Below are positions 43,611 through 52,850 of a DNA stretch of 64,000 nt, piece after piece. The DNA is taken from contig JASJCY010000001.1 of assembly GCA_030065825.1 (NCBI GenBank), positions 1-64,000 of the forward strand, written 5' to 3'. The notes under the pieces are model-generated. The model was given only the letters and a program-made list of their open reading frames with translations. It was not told where the DNA came from and ran no database searches. Position numbers and translations under genes: made by a program. This DNA is from Nostocaceae cyanobacterium. Its GTDB lineage: Bacteria; Cyanobacteriota; Cyanobacteriia; Cyanobacteriales; Nostocaceae. Each line of letters starts with the position of its first letter. The first letter of the stretch is position 1.

Positions 43611-44924
43611 ATGATAATTGTAGATAAAGCTTTGCAAGCAAGAGCAGAAGCAGGTAATCCTGTGAAAGTTGGGATGATTGGTGCTGGATTTATGGGTAGG
43701 GGAATTGCTAATCAAATTATCAATTCTGTCCCCGGTATGGAGTTAGTTGCTATCTCTAATCGTCAAATTGATGCTGCAAAACGTGCATATGCAGAAGCGG
43801 GAGTAGAAGAGGTTGAGAATGTCTCCACTGTCAGTGAATTAGAAGTAGCGATCGCTCAAGGTAAGTCTGCAATTACCGAAGATGCAATGTTACTTTGTCG
43901 CGCTGGGGGTATTGATGCACTGATTGAAGTTACTGGTGCAGTGGAGTTCGGTGCAAGGGTGGTTATGGAAGCTATTGCTCACTGCAAACATGTAATCATG
44001 ATGAATGCGGAACTCGACGGTACTATCGGTGCAATTCTGAAAGTATACGCTGATAAAGCTGGGGTTATCCTCACTGCTTGCGATGGGGATCAGCCAGGGG
44101 TGGAAATGAACCTCTACCGCTTTGTGAAAAGCATTGGCTTGACTCCCTTATTATGCGGCAATATTAAGGGATTGCAAGATCCTTACCGCAACCCTACTAC
44201 CCAAGCAGCTTTTGCCCAACGTTGGGGTCAAAAAGCGCACATGGTCACTAGCTTTGCTGATGGTACGAAAATCTCTTTTGAGCAAGCAATCGTTGCTAAT
44301 GCTACGGGGATGAAAGTGGCAAAGCGGGGGATGCTGGGATATGACTTTAAGGGTCATGTGGATGAGATGACCACCATGTATGATCTAGAGCAACTCCAGG
44401 AATTAGGTGGTATCGTTGATTACGTCGTGGGAGCCAAACCGGGTCCAGGGGTATTTGTATTTGCTACCCATGATGACCCCAAACAACGCCATTATCTGAA
44501 TTTGTATAAATTGGGTGAGGGTCCTCTGTATAGTTTTTATACCCCTTACCATCTTTGTCACTTTGAAGTTCCTTTGTCTGTGGCTCGTGCAGTCCTTTTC
44601 CACGACTATGTTTTATCACCTTTAGGTGCTCCTGTAGTGGATGTGGTTGCTACCGCTAAAACTGACCTTAAGGCTGGAGATACTATCGACCCCATAGGCT
44701 ATTACATGACCTATGGACAGTGTGAAAATTCAGACATTGTCAATCAGCAGAATCTTTTACCGATGGGTTTAGCTGAAGGATGCCGTCTCAAGACAGATAT
44801 TCCCAAGGATAGAGTCTTGACTTACGAGGATGTGGAATTACCTGAAGGCAGACTTTGCGACAAACTGCGCATGGAGCAAAATGCATATTTTTATTCCGTA
44901 AAAACTCTTGCGGCAGTTGTATAA
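43611..44924 (+). CDS. COG4091-type NAD(P)-dependent oxidoreductase with SAF domain
   Basis: 437 residues. The Rossmann start VKVGMIGAGFMGRGIANQI and the homoserine-dehydrogenase-like middle (EVTGAVEFGARVVMEAIAHCKHVIMMNAELDGTIG) are followed by a C-terminal SAF-like part (ATAKTDLKAGDTIDPIGYYMTYG; LPMGLAEGCRLKTDIPKDRVLTYEDVEL). This matches the predicted homoserine-dehydrogenase-like family. In this cluster it may act on a branched or acidic sugar precursor. AAAGGAA precedes the ATG by about 9 bases. Exact reaction unknown. Confidence 0.82.
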   Translation: MIIVDKALQARAEAGNPVKVGMIGAGFMGRGIANQIINSVPGMELVAISNRQIDAAKRAYAEAGVEEVENVSTVSELEVAIAQGKSAITEDAMLLCRAGGIDALIEVTGAVEFGARVVMEAIAHCKHVIMMNAELDGTIGAILKVYADKAGVILTACDGDQPGVEMNLYRFVKSIGLTPLLCGNIKGLQDPYRNPTTQAAFAQRWGQKAHMVTSFADGTKISFEQAIVANATGMKVAKRGMLGYDFKGHVDEMTTMYDLEQLQELGGIVDYVVGAKPGPGVFVFATHDDPKQRHYLNLYKLGEGPLYSFYTPYHLCHFEVPLSVARAVLFHDYVLSPLGAPVVDVVATAKTDLKAGDTIDPIGYYMTYGQCENSDIVNQQNLLPMGLAEGCRLKTDIPKDRVLTYEDVELPEGRLCDKLRMEQNAYFYSVKTLAAVV

Positions 44925-45118
44925 AGTATTTGATTTATTGAGTAAATCAGGGAATAGGGAATAGGGAATAGGGAGTGGGGAATAGGGAACGGGGAACGGG
45001 GAATAGGGAACGGGGAATAGGGAATAGGGTAAGAAGAAGCAAGTGTTTGTTTCATTAGACCTTTGGCAAAAATAAGAGCCTATTTTGTCAATTCTTGTCT
45101 CTATTGCCTATTGCCTAT
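44925..45118. repeat. Short tandem repeats (GGGAATA / GGGAACG)
   Basis: GGGAATA and GGGAACG units at about 44950-45030. The remaining sequence to 45118 is low complexity (CTATTGCCTATTGCC). Confidence 0.85.
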
Positions 45119-45213
45119 TAGACATCTGGTGAAAAAGAATGTTCCAGACGTAAAATTTTACGTCTGGAAGAAGGGTTGTAGCTGACGCATATTTAATTTC
45201 GACCAGATGTCTA
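45119..45213 (+). mobile_element. MITE-like element, copy 2 (TAGAC...GTCTA)
   Basis: 95 bp, TAGACATCTGGTGAAAAAGA to CGACCAGATGTCTA, with a central CCAGACGTAAAATTTTACGT stem. Same family as 7084-7177 and 45247-45337. Confidence 0.85.
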
Positions 45214-45246
45214 TTGCCTATTCTTTGACTTCTGCAAAAAGTCTAT

Positions 45247-45337
45247 TAGACATCTCCGGAAAAGAATGTAGAGACGTAAAATTTTACGTCTCTACAAGGG
45301 TTGTAGCTGACGCATATTTAATTTTCGGAGAGGTCTA
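45247..45337 (+). mobile_element. MITE-like element, copy 3 (TAGAC...GTCTA)
   Basis: 91 bp, TAGACATCTCCGGAAAAGAA to CGGAGAGGTCTA, with the same GTTGTAGCTGACGCATATTT block as copy 2. The outer stem differs (CTCCGG against CTGGTGAA) but pairs with its own far end. Confidence 0.85.
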
Positions 45338-45387
45338 TTCGTGGGGGGTTTAATAATGCGTGACTTTTATAGTTAGAAATAGAAATT

Positions 45388-46488
45388 ATGAAAATTGCTT
45401 TAGTACATGATTACTTAACCCAAAAAGGAGGAGCAGAGCGGGTATTTGAATTACTTTGTAAGCGCTACCCAGAAGCAGATATTTTTACTTCTTTGTACAA
45501 TCCAACACAAACTATTGAGTTGGGAGAGCGTATAGTTAACACAACATTTTTGCAGAAAATTCCGGGTGCAACAAAATATTTTCGATTGATGGCTCCATTA
45601 TATTTTCCTGCATTTCGTGCCCTGAATTTGCAAGAATATGATGTGATTATCAGTAGCAGTACTAGCTTTGCCAAAGCGGTAAGAAAAAAGCCAGAAGCAC
45701 GCCATATTTGCTTTTGTCATAATGTTACTCGTTTTTTGTGGGATACGGACAATTATTTACGGGAGTACACAGATTATAAATATTTTTCTACCTTAATAAA
45801 TAAAATATTTCAATTTATGAGAAAGGTAGATTTAAAATATGCCCAGGAACCTGACATTTACGTTGCTAATTCGAGGGTTGTAGCTAAACGAATTGAAAAT
45901 ATTTATGGTAAAGATGCCATTGTGATTAACTTTCCCATTGATACTAGTAAGTTTATTTATTCAGACCAAAAAGAAGAATTCTATCTAGCAGCAGCGCGGA
46001 TGATTAGCTATAAACGCCTTGATGTTATTGTTGAAGCTTTTAATTGGCTAGGATGGCGGTTATTAATTTTAGGTAATGGTCCAGAAAACGAACGTTTACA
46101 GTCTCATTCTTTAGCAAATGTTCAATTTTTGGGACACATTACTGATAAAGAACGTATGCAGTTATTTGCCAAGGCTAAATCAGTAATTGTGGCAGCATTG
46201 GAGGATTATGGATTAGTTCCTATAGAGGCTAATGCTAGTGGTACACCGGTAATTTCTTATGGAGCCGGAGGAGTTTTAGATACTCAAATACCAGGGAGAA
46301 CTGGAGTCTTTTTTAATCGACAAACTCCCGATGCATTGCAAGCTGCATTATTAGAAGGAAATGCGATTAATTGGAATTACACTCATATTCGTAATCATGC
46401 GGTAAATAATTTTTCTGAAGAAGTTTTCTTCCATAAAGTCGAGCAAGTTATCGAACAAGCCTGTAGCAGAGGGCAATCATTAAATTAA
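45388..46488 (+). CDS. Family 4 (GT-B) glycosyltransferase
   Basis: 366 residues. KIALVHDYLTQKGGAERVFELLCKRYPEADIFTSLY is the N-terminal domain, and the C-terminal donor-binding domain has VIVAALEDYGLVPIEANASGTPVISYGAGGVLDTQIPGRTGVFF with the EX7E-type Glu pair. It resembles WbaZ/mannosyltransferase-like proteins. It is the first gene after the MITE pair and lies 24 bases upstream of the Wzc-like gene, so the two are probably one transcription unit. Confidence 0.88.
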   Translation: MKIALVHDYLTQKGGAERVFELLCKRYPEADIFTSLYNPTQTIELGERIVNTTFLQKIPGATKYFRLMAPLYFPAFRALNLQEYDVIISSSTSFAKAVRKKPEARHICFCHNVTRFLWDTDNYLREYTDYKYFSTLINKIFQFMRKVDLKYAQEPDIYVANSRVVAKRIENIYGKDAIVINFPIDTSKFIYSDQKEEFYLAAARMISYKRLDVIVEAFNWLGWRLLILGNGPENERLQSHSLANVQFLGHITDKERMQLFAKAKSVIVAALEDYGLVPIEANASGTPVISYGAGGVLDTQIPGRTGVFFNRQTPDALQAALLEGNAINWNYTHIRNHAVNNFSEEVFFHKVEQVIEQACSRGQSLN

Positions 46489-46512
46489 TTTGTTACACGA
46501 AGGATAAGAAAA

Positions 46513-48750
46513 GTGGTTCAAAACAGTCTCAATCCTAATGCCAATCCAGTTGCAGAAACAGAACCTGGTTACGGAGAATTGTTTGCAGTTTTAATCCGCA
46601 GGTTTCCTTGGTTCTTAGGTATATTTATTATTTCTATTGTTGTTGCAGGGGTAATAACTATTAAGACTAAGTCTACTTATAAAAGCTCAATGCAATTGTT
46701 AGTAGAACCTAATTATCAAGGCAAGGTAGAAAGGGGAGGGGTGCCTAATGAGGCTAAAAATGAGTTTACTGACCCTTATTTTGTAGTTGATACAGCTACC
46801 CAATTAAACCTGATGCGGACTTCTGGACTTTTGCAACAGGCGATTAAAAAGCTAAAATCTGATTATCCAGATTTAAAATTAGAGAAGCTCCGACGCTCTT
46901 TATCTTTAACTCAAATTAAAGACAAAGAAGATAATATTGCTACTAAAATATTTGAAGTAGAATATACTAGCACAGACCCAGTTAAGACACAAAAAGTCCT
47001 ACAAGCTATTCGGGAAGTATACATACAATACAATAAAAAACAGCAGGAAGAACGTTTAAAAAAGGGTCTGAAAGTAATTAGAGAACAACTGAAACAGGTA
47101 AGTGATGAAGTTACCACTGCTGAAGGAAATTTGCAAAGATTTCGCAGAAACCAAAATTTAATTGATCCAGAATCCCAAGCACAAGCACTGGAGAAAGCGT
47201 TTAATAATTTGCAACAACAACGACGCTCTACCTTAGCTGAATATCAGGAAACTATAGCTCGTTATAACTCTTTACAAAAACAACTCAAGCGTAGTCCTCA
47301 AAATGCTCTGGTTTCTTCTCGTCTGAGTCAATCTTCTCGTTATCAATCCTTACTCAATGAAATTCAAAAAACAGAGTTAGCTATATCCCAAGAACGTCTG
47401 CGTTTTACAGATGAGACACCGCAAGTGCAAAAACTCATCGCTCAACGTAATAGCCAAATGGAATTATTACAACAGGAGGTGGGACGAACTTTAGGGAGAA
47501 AATCAGCAAATAACAATGGTTCAAATTCAATTCTTTTACAACAAGGACAGTTAGGTCAAATTGATATTAATCTTGCTAGTCAATTGGTAGAAACCCAAAC
47601 ACATTTATTGGCTTTAAGAGCTCGCGATCACAGTTTGGCAGAGAAAGAGCAACAAATGCAGTCAAAAATTAAACGTTTCCCTCTAATTTTGGCTGAATAT
47701 AATCGTTTACAACCGCAGATACAATTAGGTAGAAACAGATTGCAGCAGTTGTTAAAAGCTGAACAAGAACTAAGACAAGAACTCTCTAAGGGAGGATTTG
47801 ATTGGCAAGTTGTGGAGGAACCTTTACTGGGTATAAAAGTAGGTCCAAAACCCAAACAGAACCTGTTATTGGGAGCAGTGGTAGGGTTAATGCTGGGAGC
47901 GATTTCTGCTTTTGTGCGGGAATCTTCTGATGATGCTGTTCGTACCACTGCGGAGTTAGAAAAGCAGGTTCCTTTGCCATTAATAGGAACAACTCCCAAG
48001 TTACCAGCTGCCAAAACAACAGAATTGATCGATTTACCTTTTGGTAAACCAGAATTCCTGTCTCCGTGGACAATTCAAATTTTGCAATCTCCAGCGCGTT
48101 GGGAATCTCTAGATATGATTTTTAAGAATATCGAATTGATGAGTGAGGTTTCTAGCTTAAAATCTTTGATGGTTACCTCTGCAATACCTGATGAAGGTAA
48201 ATCATCTATGGCATTTGGATTAGCAATGAGTGCTGCACGTTTGCATAAAAAAGTACTGTTAATCGATGCCAATTTAAGGGAACCTAGTCTGCATCTCCAG
48301 GTAAATATTCCTAACGAACATGGACTTTCATCTCTGCTTACAACTGATGTTTCTTTACCCAATCAGATTGGGATTCAATCTCCACAATCATCATATATCG
48401 ATATTTTAACTGCTGGACCTATTCCTGCTGATCCGGCAAATTTGTTAAGTTCCCCCCGTATGGCACAATTGATGGCAACATTTGAAGAAAACTATGATTT
48501 AGTTATTCTTGATGCTCCTCCAGTCTTAGGGTTAGTAGATGCTATGCTTACCGCTTCTTCTTGTCGGAGTGTGGTTATGGTTGCCAGTATTGGTAGAGTA
48601 ACTCGAACCCAGCTTGCTCAAGCTACAGCTATGCTTAGTAGGTTAAACTTAATTGGTGTAGTAGCAAATGGAGTTTCTAACTCTACATATAGCTATGTAC
48701 CATATGCTAAGCAAAATCGATTGGCACTGCAACCAGCTATGGAAAAATAA
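46513..48750 (+). CDS. Wzc-like polysaccharide co-polymerase / tyrosine autokinase
   Basis: 745 residues from a GTG start. An N-terminal Wzz domain has a membrane helix (about 35-55), a long coiled coil (about 170-400) and a second helix near 452-470 (NLLLGAVVGLMLGAISAFV). The cytoplasmic kinase part has Walker A SAIPDEGKSS (about 557-566), Walker A' LLIDANLREPSLH and Walker B LVILDAPPVLGLVD. The C-terminal tail has only three Tyr (TYSYVPYAK), fewer than in Wzc. It probably controls chain length and export of the polysaccharide. Confidence 0.9.
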   Translation: MVQNSLNPNANPVAETEPGYGELFAVLIRRFPWFLGIFIISIVVAGVITIKTKSTYKSSMQLLVEPNYQGKVERGGVPNEAKNEFTDPYFVVDTATQLNLMRTSGLLQQAIKKLKSDYPDLKLEKLRRSLSLTQIKDKEDNIATKIFEVEYTSTDPVKTQKVLQAIREVYIQYNKKQQEERLKKGLKVIREQLKQVSDEVTTAEGNLQRFRRNQNLIDPESQAQALEKAFNNLQQQRRSTLAEYQETIARYNSLQKQLKRSPQNALVSSRLSQSSRYQSLLNEIQKTELAISQERLRFTDETPQVQKLIAQRNSQMELLQQEVGRTLGRKSANNNGSNSILLQQGQLGQIDINLASQLVETQTHLLALRARDHSLAEKEQQMQSKIKRFPLILAEYNRLQPQIQLGRNRLQQLLKAEQELRQELSKGGFDWQVVEEPLLGIKVGPKPKQNLLLGAVVGLMLGAISAFVRESSDDAVRTTAELEKQVPLPLIGTTPKLPAAKTTELIDLPFGKPEFLSPWTIQILQSPARWESLDMIFKNIELMSEVSSLKSLMVTSAIPDEGKSSMAFGLAMSAARLHKKVLLIDANLREPSLHLQVNIPNEHGLSSLLTTDVSLPNQIGIQSPQSSYIDILTAGPIPADPANLLSSPRMAQLMATFEENYDLVILDAPPVLGLVDAMLTASSCRSVVMVASIGRVTRTQLAQATAMLSRLNLIGVVANGVSNSTYSYVPYAKQNRLALQPAMEK

Positions 48751-49550
48751 CTCATGTTCCCAAGGGTAAAATGGGCAGTGTCTACCCTATTAATTAATCA
48801 AAAAATCTAAATAAAAGTAAGGTGGGCACTGCCCATCCTACTGATTTATATGGAATCAATTTCGGGATAATATTGTATAGATAGAAATCATATTTGATTT
48901 TTTCAAAAATGCGTAGGGTGTGTTGCGCAAAGGGCAACACACCAAAATAGAGATGAGTGAGTGGGCAGTGCCTACCCTATTGATTTATATGAAATAAATT
49001 TCGGGATAATATTGTATATATTAATATGAGTGGGGTAGGCATCTTGCCTGGTTGGTGAAATATAGAAAATGGGCAGGGATGCGCGTTCCACAAACCAAGA
49101 TACTCATCGCACAAAACTATCAAAATTATCCCGCATTTATGCAACGGCAGGAATCATATTTTATTTTTTATTAAAAATGTTTGTTGTATTGATTGTTGCT
49201 ATTTTGGGGTAACAAAAAATATTTTATCTAAGCTTGATAAATATCGAAAGATATGTTTTTTTGCTTAAAGATTTTGTGAAGATTAGATATAGTTCATGTC
49301 TATATTTACAACTTATTATAATCTATAAATTAACCCTACATAAAAACCGGGTAATAATTTCAAATCCCGGTGTTTTAGGTATTGTAGAGTTAAAAAATAA
49401 CGGTATCTTTTCTCAACAAGTAAGTTATATTACCGTTAATTTTATGTCTTATATACTCTACTTTTTGGTGCGAAAAGACAAAGTCATATATAAATGGCGT
49501 TCACAGCCTTTGATATAAGGTCAACAACCCTGTACTAATTCATAACAAAT
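48751..49550. other. 800-bp intergenic region upstream of hepC-like gene
   Basis: Near-repeats TTTCGGGATAATATTGTATA follow GATTTATATG-AAT-AAT at about 48848-48884 and 48985-49020, each preceded by GGGCAGTGCC-type text. A GTGTTGCGCAAAGGGCAACAC hairpin is at about 48918. An open stretch at 49234-49518 starts with TTG and looks unlike a real protein, so I do not call it. The long leader suggests a regulated promoter for the hepC-hepA pair. No consensus box is claimed. Confidence 0.5.
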
Positions 49551-50369
49551 ATGACCTCCTCAATAATTACGACTCTACAGAATTACTACACTGTCAATCA
49601 GCAAAACCAAGATACTCAAAAACGATACTACACGCTTTTATGGCGAAGGGGTCAACTATTAGTAAAGCCTGTAGAAAAATGTAAACAGCCATATTTATAT
49701 GTACTGAATGAACAAGAATCTTTAGTAAAATGTTTACAACATTCTCCAGTTAATTTGGTACGTATAGATCCAAAGTTAGGTGAGGCAAAGGTAAGATTTT
49801 GGGCAGATAGCTGCAAACAAGCTTATAAACCAATATACTTACGTATTCCTGTTGATAAGAATATACCAAAAACCCATGGTCTATTGTTACTAAGGTGGTT
49901 AAAAAGGTTAACTGAGTGGTTGACAGCTTTAATATTAATGCTAATATTTAGTCCATTAATGCTAGGACTAATTTTACTGATTCAACTTGATTCTCCAGAG
50001 TCACTTTTTTCCCGTGAGTGGCATGTTGGAGAACGGGGTAAACTGTTTCGTAAGTTTCAATTTTGCATCACCCCAGTCAACAAAACAAATCTTGGATACC
50101 ACAGAAGCAGAATCATGGTTTTACAACCTTGGATAACTAAGTACGGTTTAGAAAAACTGCCACAGTTATTAAATGTTTTGCGTGGTGAGATGAGTTTGTT
50201 TGGACCTCATTGTTGGTGTTTGCAATCAGCAGTCAGACTTTCTCCAGAAAAACAAAGACAGTTAAATAAATTACCAGGAATTATAGGTTTATGGCAGTTT
50301 AAAGCACAGTCAGAAATTCTATCTTTAGATAACCAGAATCTGACAACATTTATCCCTAGTAAGCAGTAA
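49551..50369 (+). CDS. hepC: HepC-like sugar transferase (polyprenyl-phosphate type)
   Basis: 272 residues. The C-terminal half has the bacterial sugar-transferase layout: a membrane segment WLTALILMLIFSPLMLGLILLIQ, then SLFSREWHVGERGKLFRKFQF and KYGLEKLPQLLNVLRGEMSLFGPH. Two hallmark sites differ from active family members (KFQFC in place of KFR-(S/T)M, FGPHC in place of VGPRP). Its position directly upstream of a HepA-type transporter matches hepC-hepA of Anabaena, so I use that name with caution. It may start the repeat unit or have a changed role. Confidence 0.75.
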   Translation: MTSSIITTLQNYYTVNQQNQDTQKRYYTLLWRRGQLLVKPVEKCKQPYLYVLNEQESLVKCLQHSPVNLVRIDPKLGEAKVRFWADSCKQAYKPIYLRIPVDKNIPKTHGLLLLRWLKRLTEWLTALILMLIFSPLMLGLILLIQLDSPESLFSREWHVGERGKLFRKFQFCITPVNKTNLGYHRSRIMVLQPWITKYGLEKLPQLLNVLRGEMSLFGPHCWCLQSAVRLSPEKQRQLNKLPGIIGLWQFKAQSEILSLDNQNLTTFIPSKQ

Positions 50370-50465
50370 ATTATTTTTTATACGTCGCCTTACATTCCAA
50401 AAAAATACATGCGAATTATGTCAAGCGGCGTATATATTTTGTCAAAATTGTATAAACAAAATCCC

Positions 50466-52316
50466 ATGGATATCAAGCTTTCTCAACCACTGCCAAATAT
50501 CTTTAAGAATCTAATCAAGACTACTAGATTTTGGCAAAACAATTCTTTAATTCTGCGAGAGTTTCAACATTTTCCTAAGATAACTATTTATGCCTTACTT
50601 TTTTCAGTTTTAGCTGCTGCGTTTGAAGGAGTGAGTATTGGATTACTACTTCCTTTTTTGCAAAAATTGACTACTCCCAATGCAGCACCGTTTAAAATTG
50701 GCTTAGAATGGTTTGATGTTTGGATTTTGGGAATTAATGCATCCCCTGTTAGTCGTCTATATCGTATTTCTATTCTGATTTTATTTACTACTTGGATTCG
50801 TGCAGGATTTAACTATCTGGCACAATTAAATACTGAATTAGCTCAACTTCATCTTGGCGATCGCTTACGCAAGCAGATATTTGAGCAGTTACAATCTTTG
50901 CCCATTAGTTATTTTAATAAAAATCGTTCTAGTGAAATAGTTAATACGTTAACTACGGAAATTGAGCGCATCAGACAGGGTTTTAGCGGTGCGTCTTTTC
51001 TGCTGACAAGAGGTTTGACTATTTTAGTTTACCTTGTTTCTATGGTTGTAATTTCATGGCAATTAACAATTATTTCTGTATTGTTATTTTCACTGTTAGG
51101 TGTGGGTTTCAAAACCCTGAATGCCAAAATTAGAGAAAAAAGTTTTGGTATGTCAACTGCTAACGGTCAGTTTACATCTACAGCGATGGAATTTCTTCAG
51201 GGAATTCGCACAGTTCATGCATTTTCTACTCAAGATTTTGAGCGTCAACGTTATTATAATAAGAGTGAAAATGTAGTTGCTGCTTCCAAAAAAGTTGCTT
51301 TAACTTGGACTTTAATTAAGCCATTTGCGGAAGGGGTAGCTACTACCGTTCTTGTCAGCATGATTATTTTAGCTTTTAGTAGATATGTAATTCATGGTCA
51401 TCTCCAAGTTGCTTCTTTGCTAACATTTTTCTTTGTCTTATTCCGCTTAGTGCCGATTATGCAAGATGTGAATGGTACTATGGCATTTATTAGCACTCTC
51501 CAAGGTTCAGCAGAAAATATTAAGGAACTGATTCGCAAAGACAATAAAACTTATTTTCAAAACGGTAAAATTGAGTTTCAGAGTTTAGAAAGGTCTATTG
51601 ATTTAGTCTCAGTAGATTTTGCTTATGAACCAAGCCATCGAGTTTTACATGATATTACCCTTACCATTGAAAAAGGAAAAATGACGGCTTTAGTGGGGGG
51701 AACTGGTGCAGGTAAAACCACTCTTGCAGATTTAATTCCTCGATTTTATGACGCTACCCAAGGAAGTATTTTAATCGATGGTGTGGATGTACGGGCATTT
51801 GAAATTGCTTCTTTGCGTCGCAAAATAGCTGTGGTTAGTCAGGATAGTTTTATTTTCAATACTTCTGTTTGGAATAATATTGCCTATGGTACATCAGAAG
51901 CAAAATTAGAAGAAATTAAAGAAGCAGCATGTTTAGCAAATGCACTTGAATTTATTCTGGAAATGCCAGAAGGTTTTGATACAAAATTAGGGGATCGTGG
52001 AGTATGTTTATCAGGAGGACAAAGACAAAGAATTGCTATTGCTCGTGCTTTATTACGTAACCCAGAAATTTTGATTTTAGATGAGGCTACTAGTGCTTTA
52101 GATTCTGTTACGGAGCGATTAATTCAAGAGTCTTTAGAAAAGCTAGCAGTGGGTAGAACTGTAATTGCTATTGCTCACCGTCTTTCTACAATTTCTAAAG
52201 CCGATAAAGTTGTAGTTCTCGAACATGGAAAAATTGTAGAACAAGGTGATTATCAAGAATTACTGATGCAAAAAGGCAAACTTTGGGAATATCATAAAGC
52301 CCAATATGAACTGTAA
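50466..52316 (+). CDS. hepA: HepA-like ABC exporter (membrane + ATPase)
   Basis: 616 residues from ATG 50466; an ATG at 50409 would add 19 residues without a clear ribosome site. The six-helix membrane domain (about 45-340) is followed by an ATPase with Walker A GGTGAGKTT (about 412), signature LSGGQRQR (about 515), Walker B ILILDEAT and AHRLSTIS. This MsbA-type architecture matches HepA, needed for the heterocyst envelope polysaccharide layer in Anabaena. It follows the hepC-like gene by about 95 bases. Confidence 0.85.
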   Translation: MDIKLSQPLPNIFKNLIKTTRFWQNNSLILREFQHFPKITIYALLFSVLAAAFEGVSIGLLLPFLQKLTTPNAAPFKIGLEWFDVWILGINASPVSRLYRISILILFTTWIRAGFNYLAQLNTELAQLHLGDRLRKQIFEQLQSLPISYFNKNRSSEIVNTLTTEIERIRQGFSGASFLLTRGLTILVYLVSMVVISWQLTIISVLLFSLLGVGFKTLNAKIREKSFGMSTANGQFTSTAMEFLQGIRTVHAFSTQDFERQRYYNKSENVVAASKKVALTWTLIKPFAEGVATTVLVSMIILAFSRYVIHGHLQVASLLTFFFVLFRLVPIMQDVNGTMAFISTLQGSAENIKELIRKDNKTYFQNGKIEFQSLERSIDLVSVDFAYEPSHRVLHDITLTIEKGKMTALVGGTGAGKTTLADLIPRFYDATQGSILIDGVDVRAFEIASLRRKIAVVSQDSFIFNTSVWNNIAYGTSEAKLEEIKEAACLANALEFILEMPEGFDTKLGDRGVCLSGGQRQRIAIARALLRNPEILILDEATSALDSVTERLIQESLEKLAVGRTVIAIAHRLSTISKADKVVVLEHGKIVEQGDYQELLMQKGKLWEYHKAQYEL

Positions 52317-52850
52317 ATTGGTAATTGGTAATGGGTAATTGGTAATTGGTAATTGGTAATTGGTAATTGGTAATTGGTAATTGGTAATTGGTAATTGGTA
52401 ATGGGTAATGGGTAATTGGTAATTGGTAATAAATAACCTGTTAAAACTCTAAGAGGATGTTTGAAAAGTATTATTTTAACATCACAACCCTAAAAACCTA
52501 ACCCCTTCCCTAGTAGGGAAGGGGAACATAAAAATAGGGGTTTCAAAGTCTGTTTCCTCCTAGGAGAGAGATAAGAAGTGAGGTTTTTTCGTAAAGCTTT
52601 AGACTTGACAAACAACCTCTAAGAGGATGTTTATAAAATAAATAAAAACTGAGAGTCCAGAAACCGGGTTTCTTTTGGCATACATACTCAAATTCTCGGT
52701 TCTCCACCTATAAAAACCCGGTTTCTAATCTCCATGGTTGCCCTTAAATGGTGCAATATATGATGATTTTACCTTTACCAAAACACAGCACTCCAACTTG
52801 ATAAATAATTAGCCAGACTTGATATAATTCATAGGGATAACTGAAACAAT
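52317..52850. repeat. Intergenic short repeats and AAACCGGGTTT element
   Basis: GGTAATT/GGTAATG units run at about 52315-52428. A CCTTCCCTAGTAGGGAAGG palindrome lies near 52506. An AGAAACCGGGTTTCTTTTGG...AAACCCGGTTTCT element is at 52659-52726. No gene is seen. Confidence 0.85.

Noticed and set aside
49234-49518. 94-codon open frame upstream of the hepC-like gene
   Set aside because: Begins with TTG, has no ribosome site and a composition like translated AT-rich leader sequence; no domain is recognisable.
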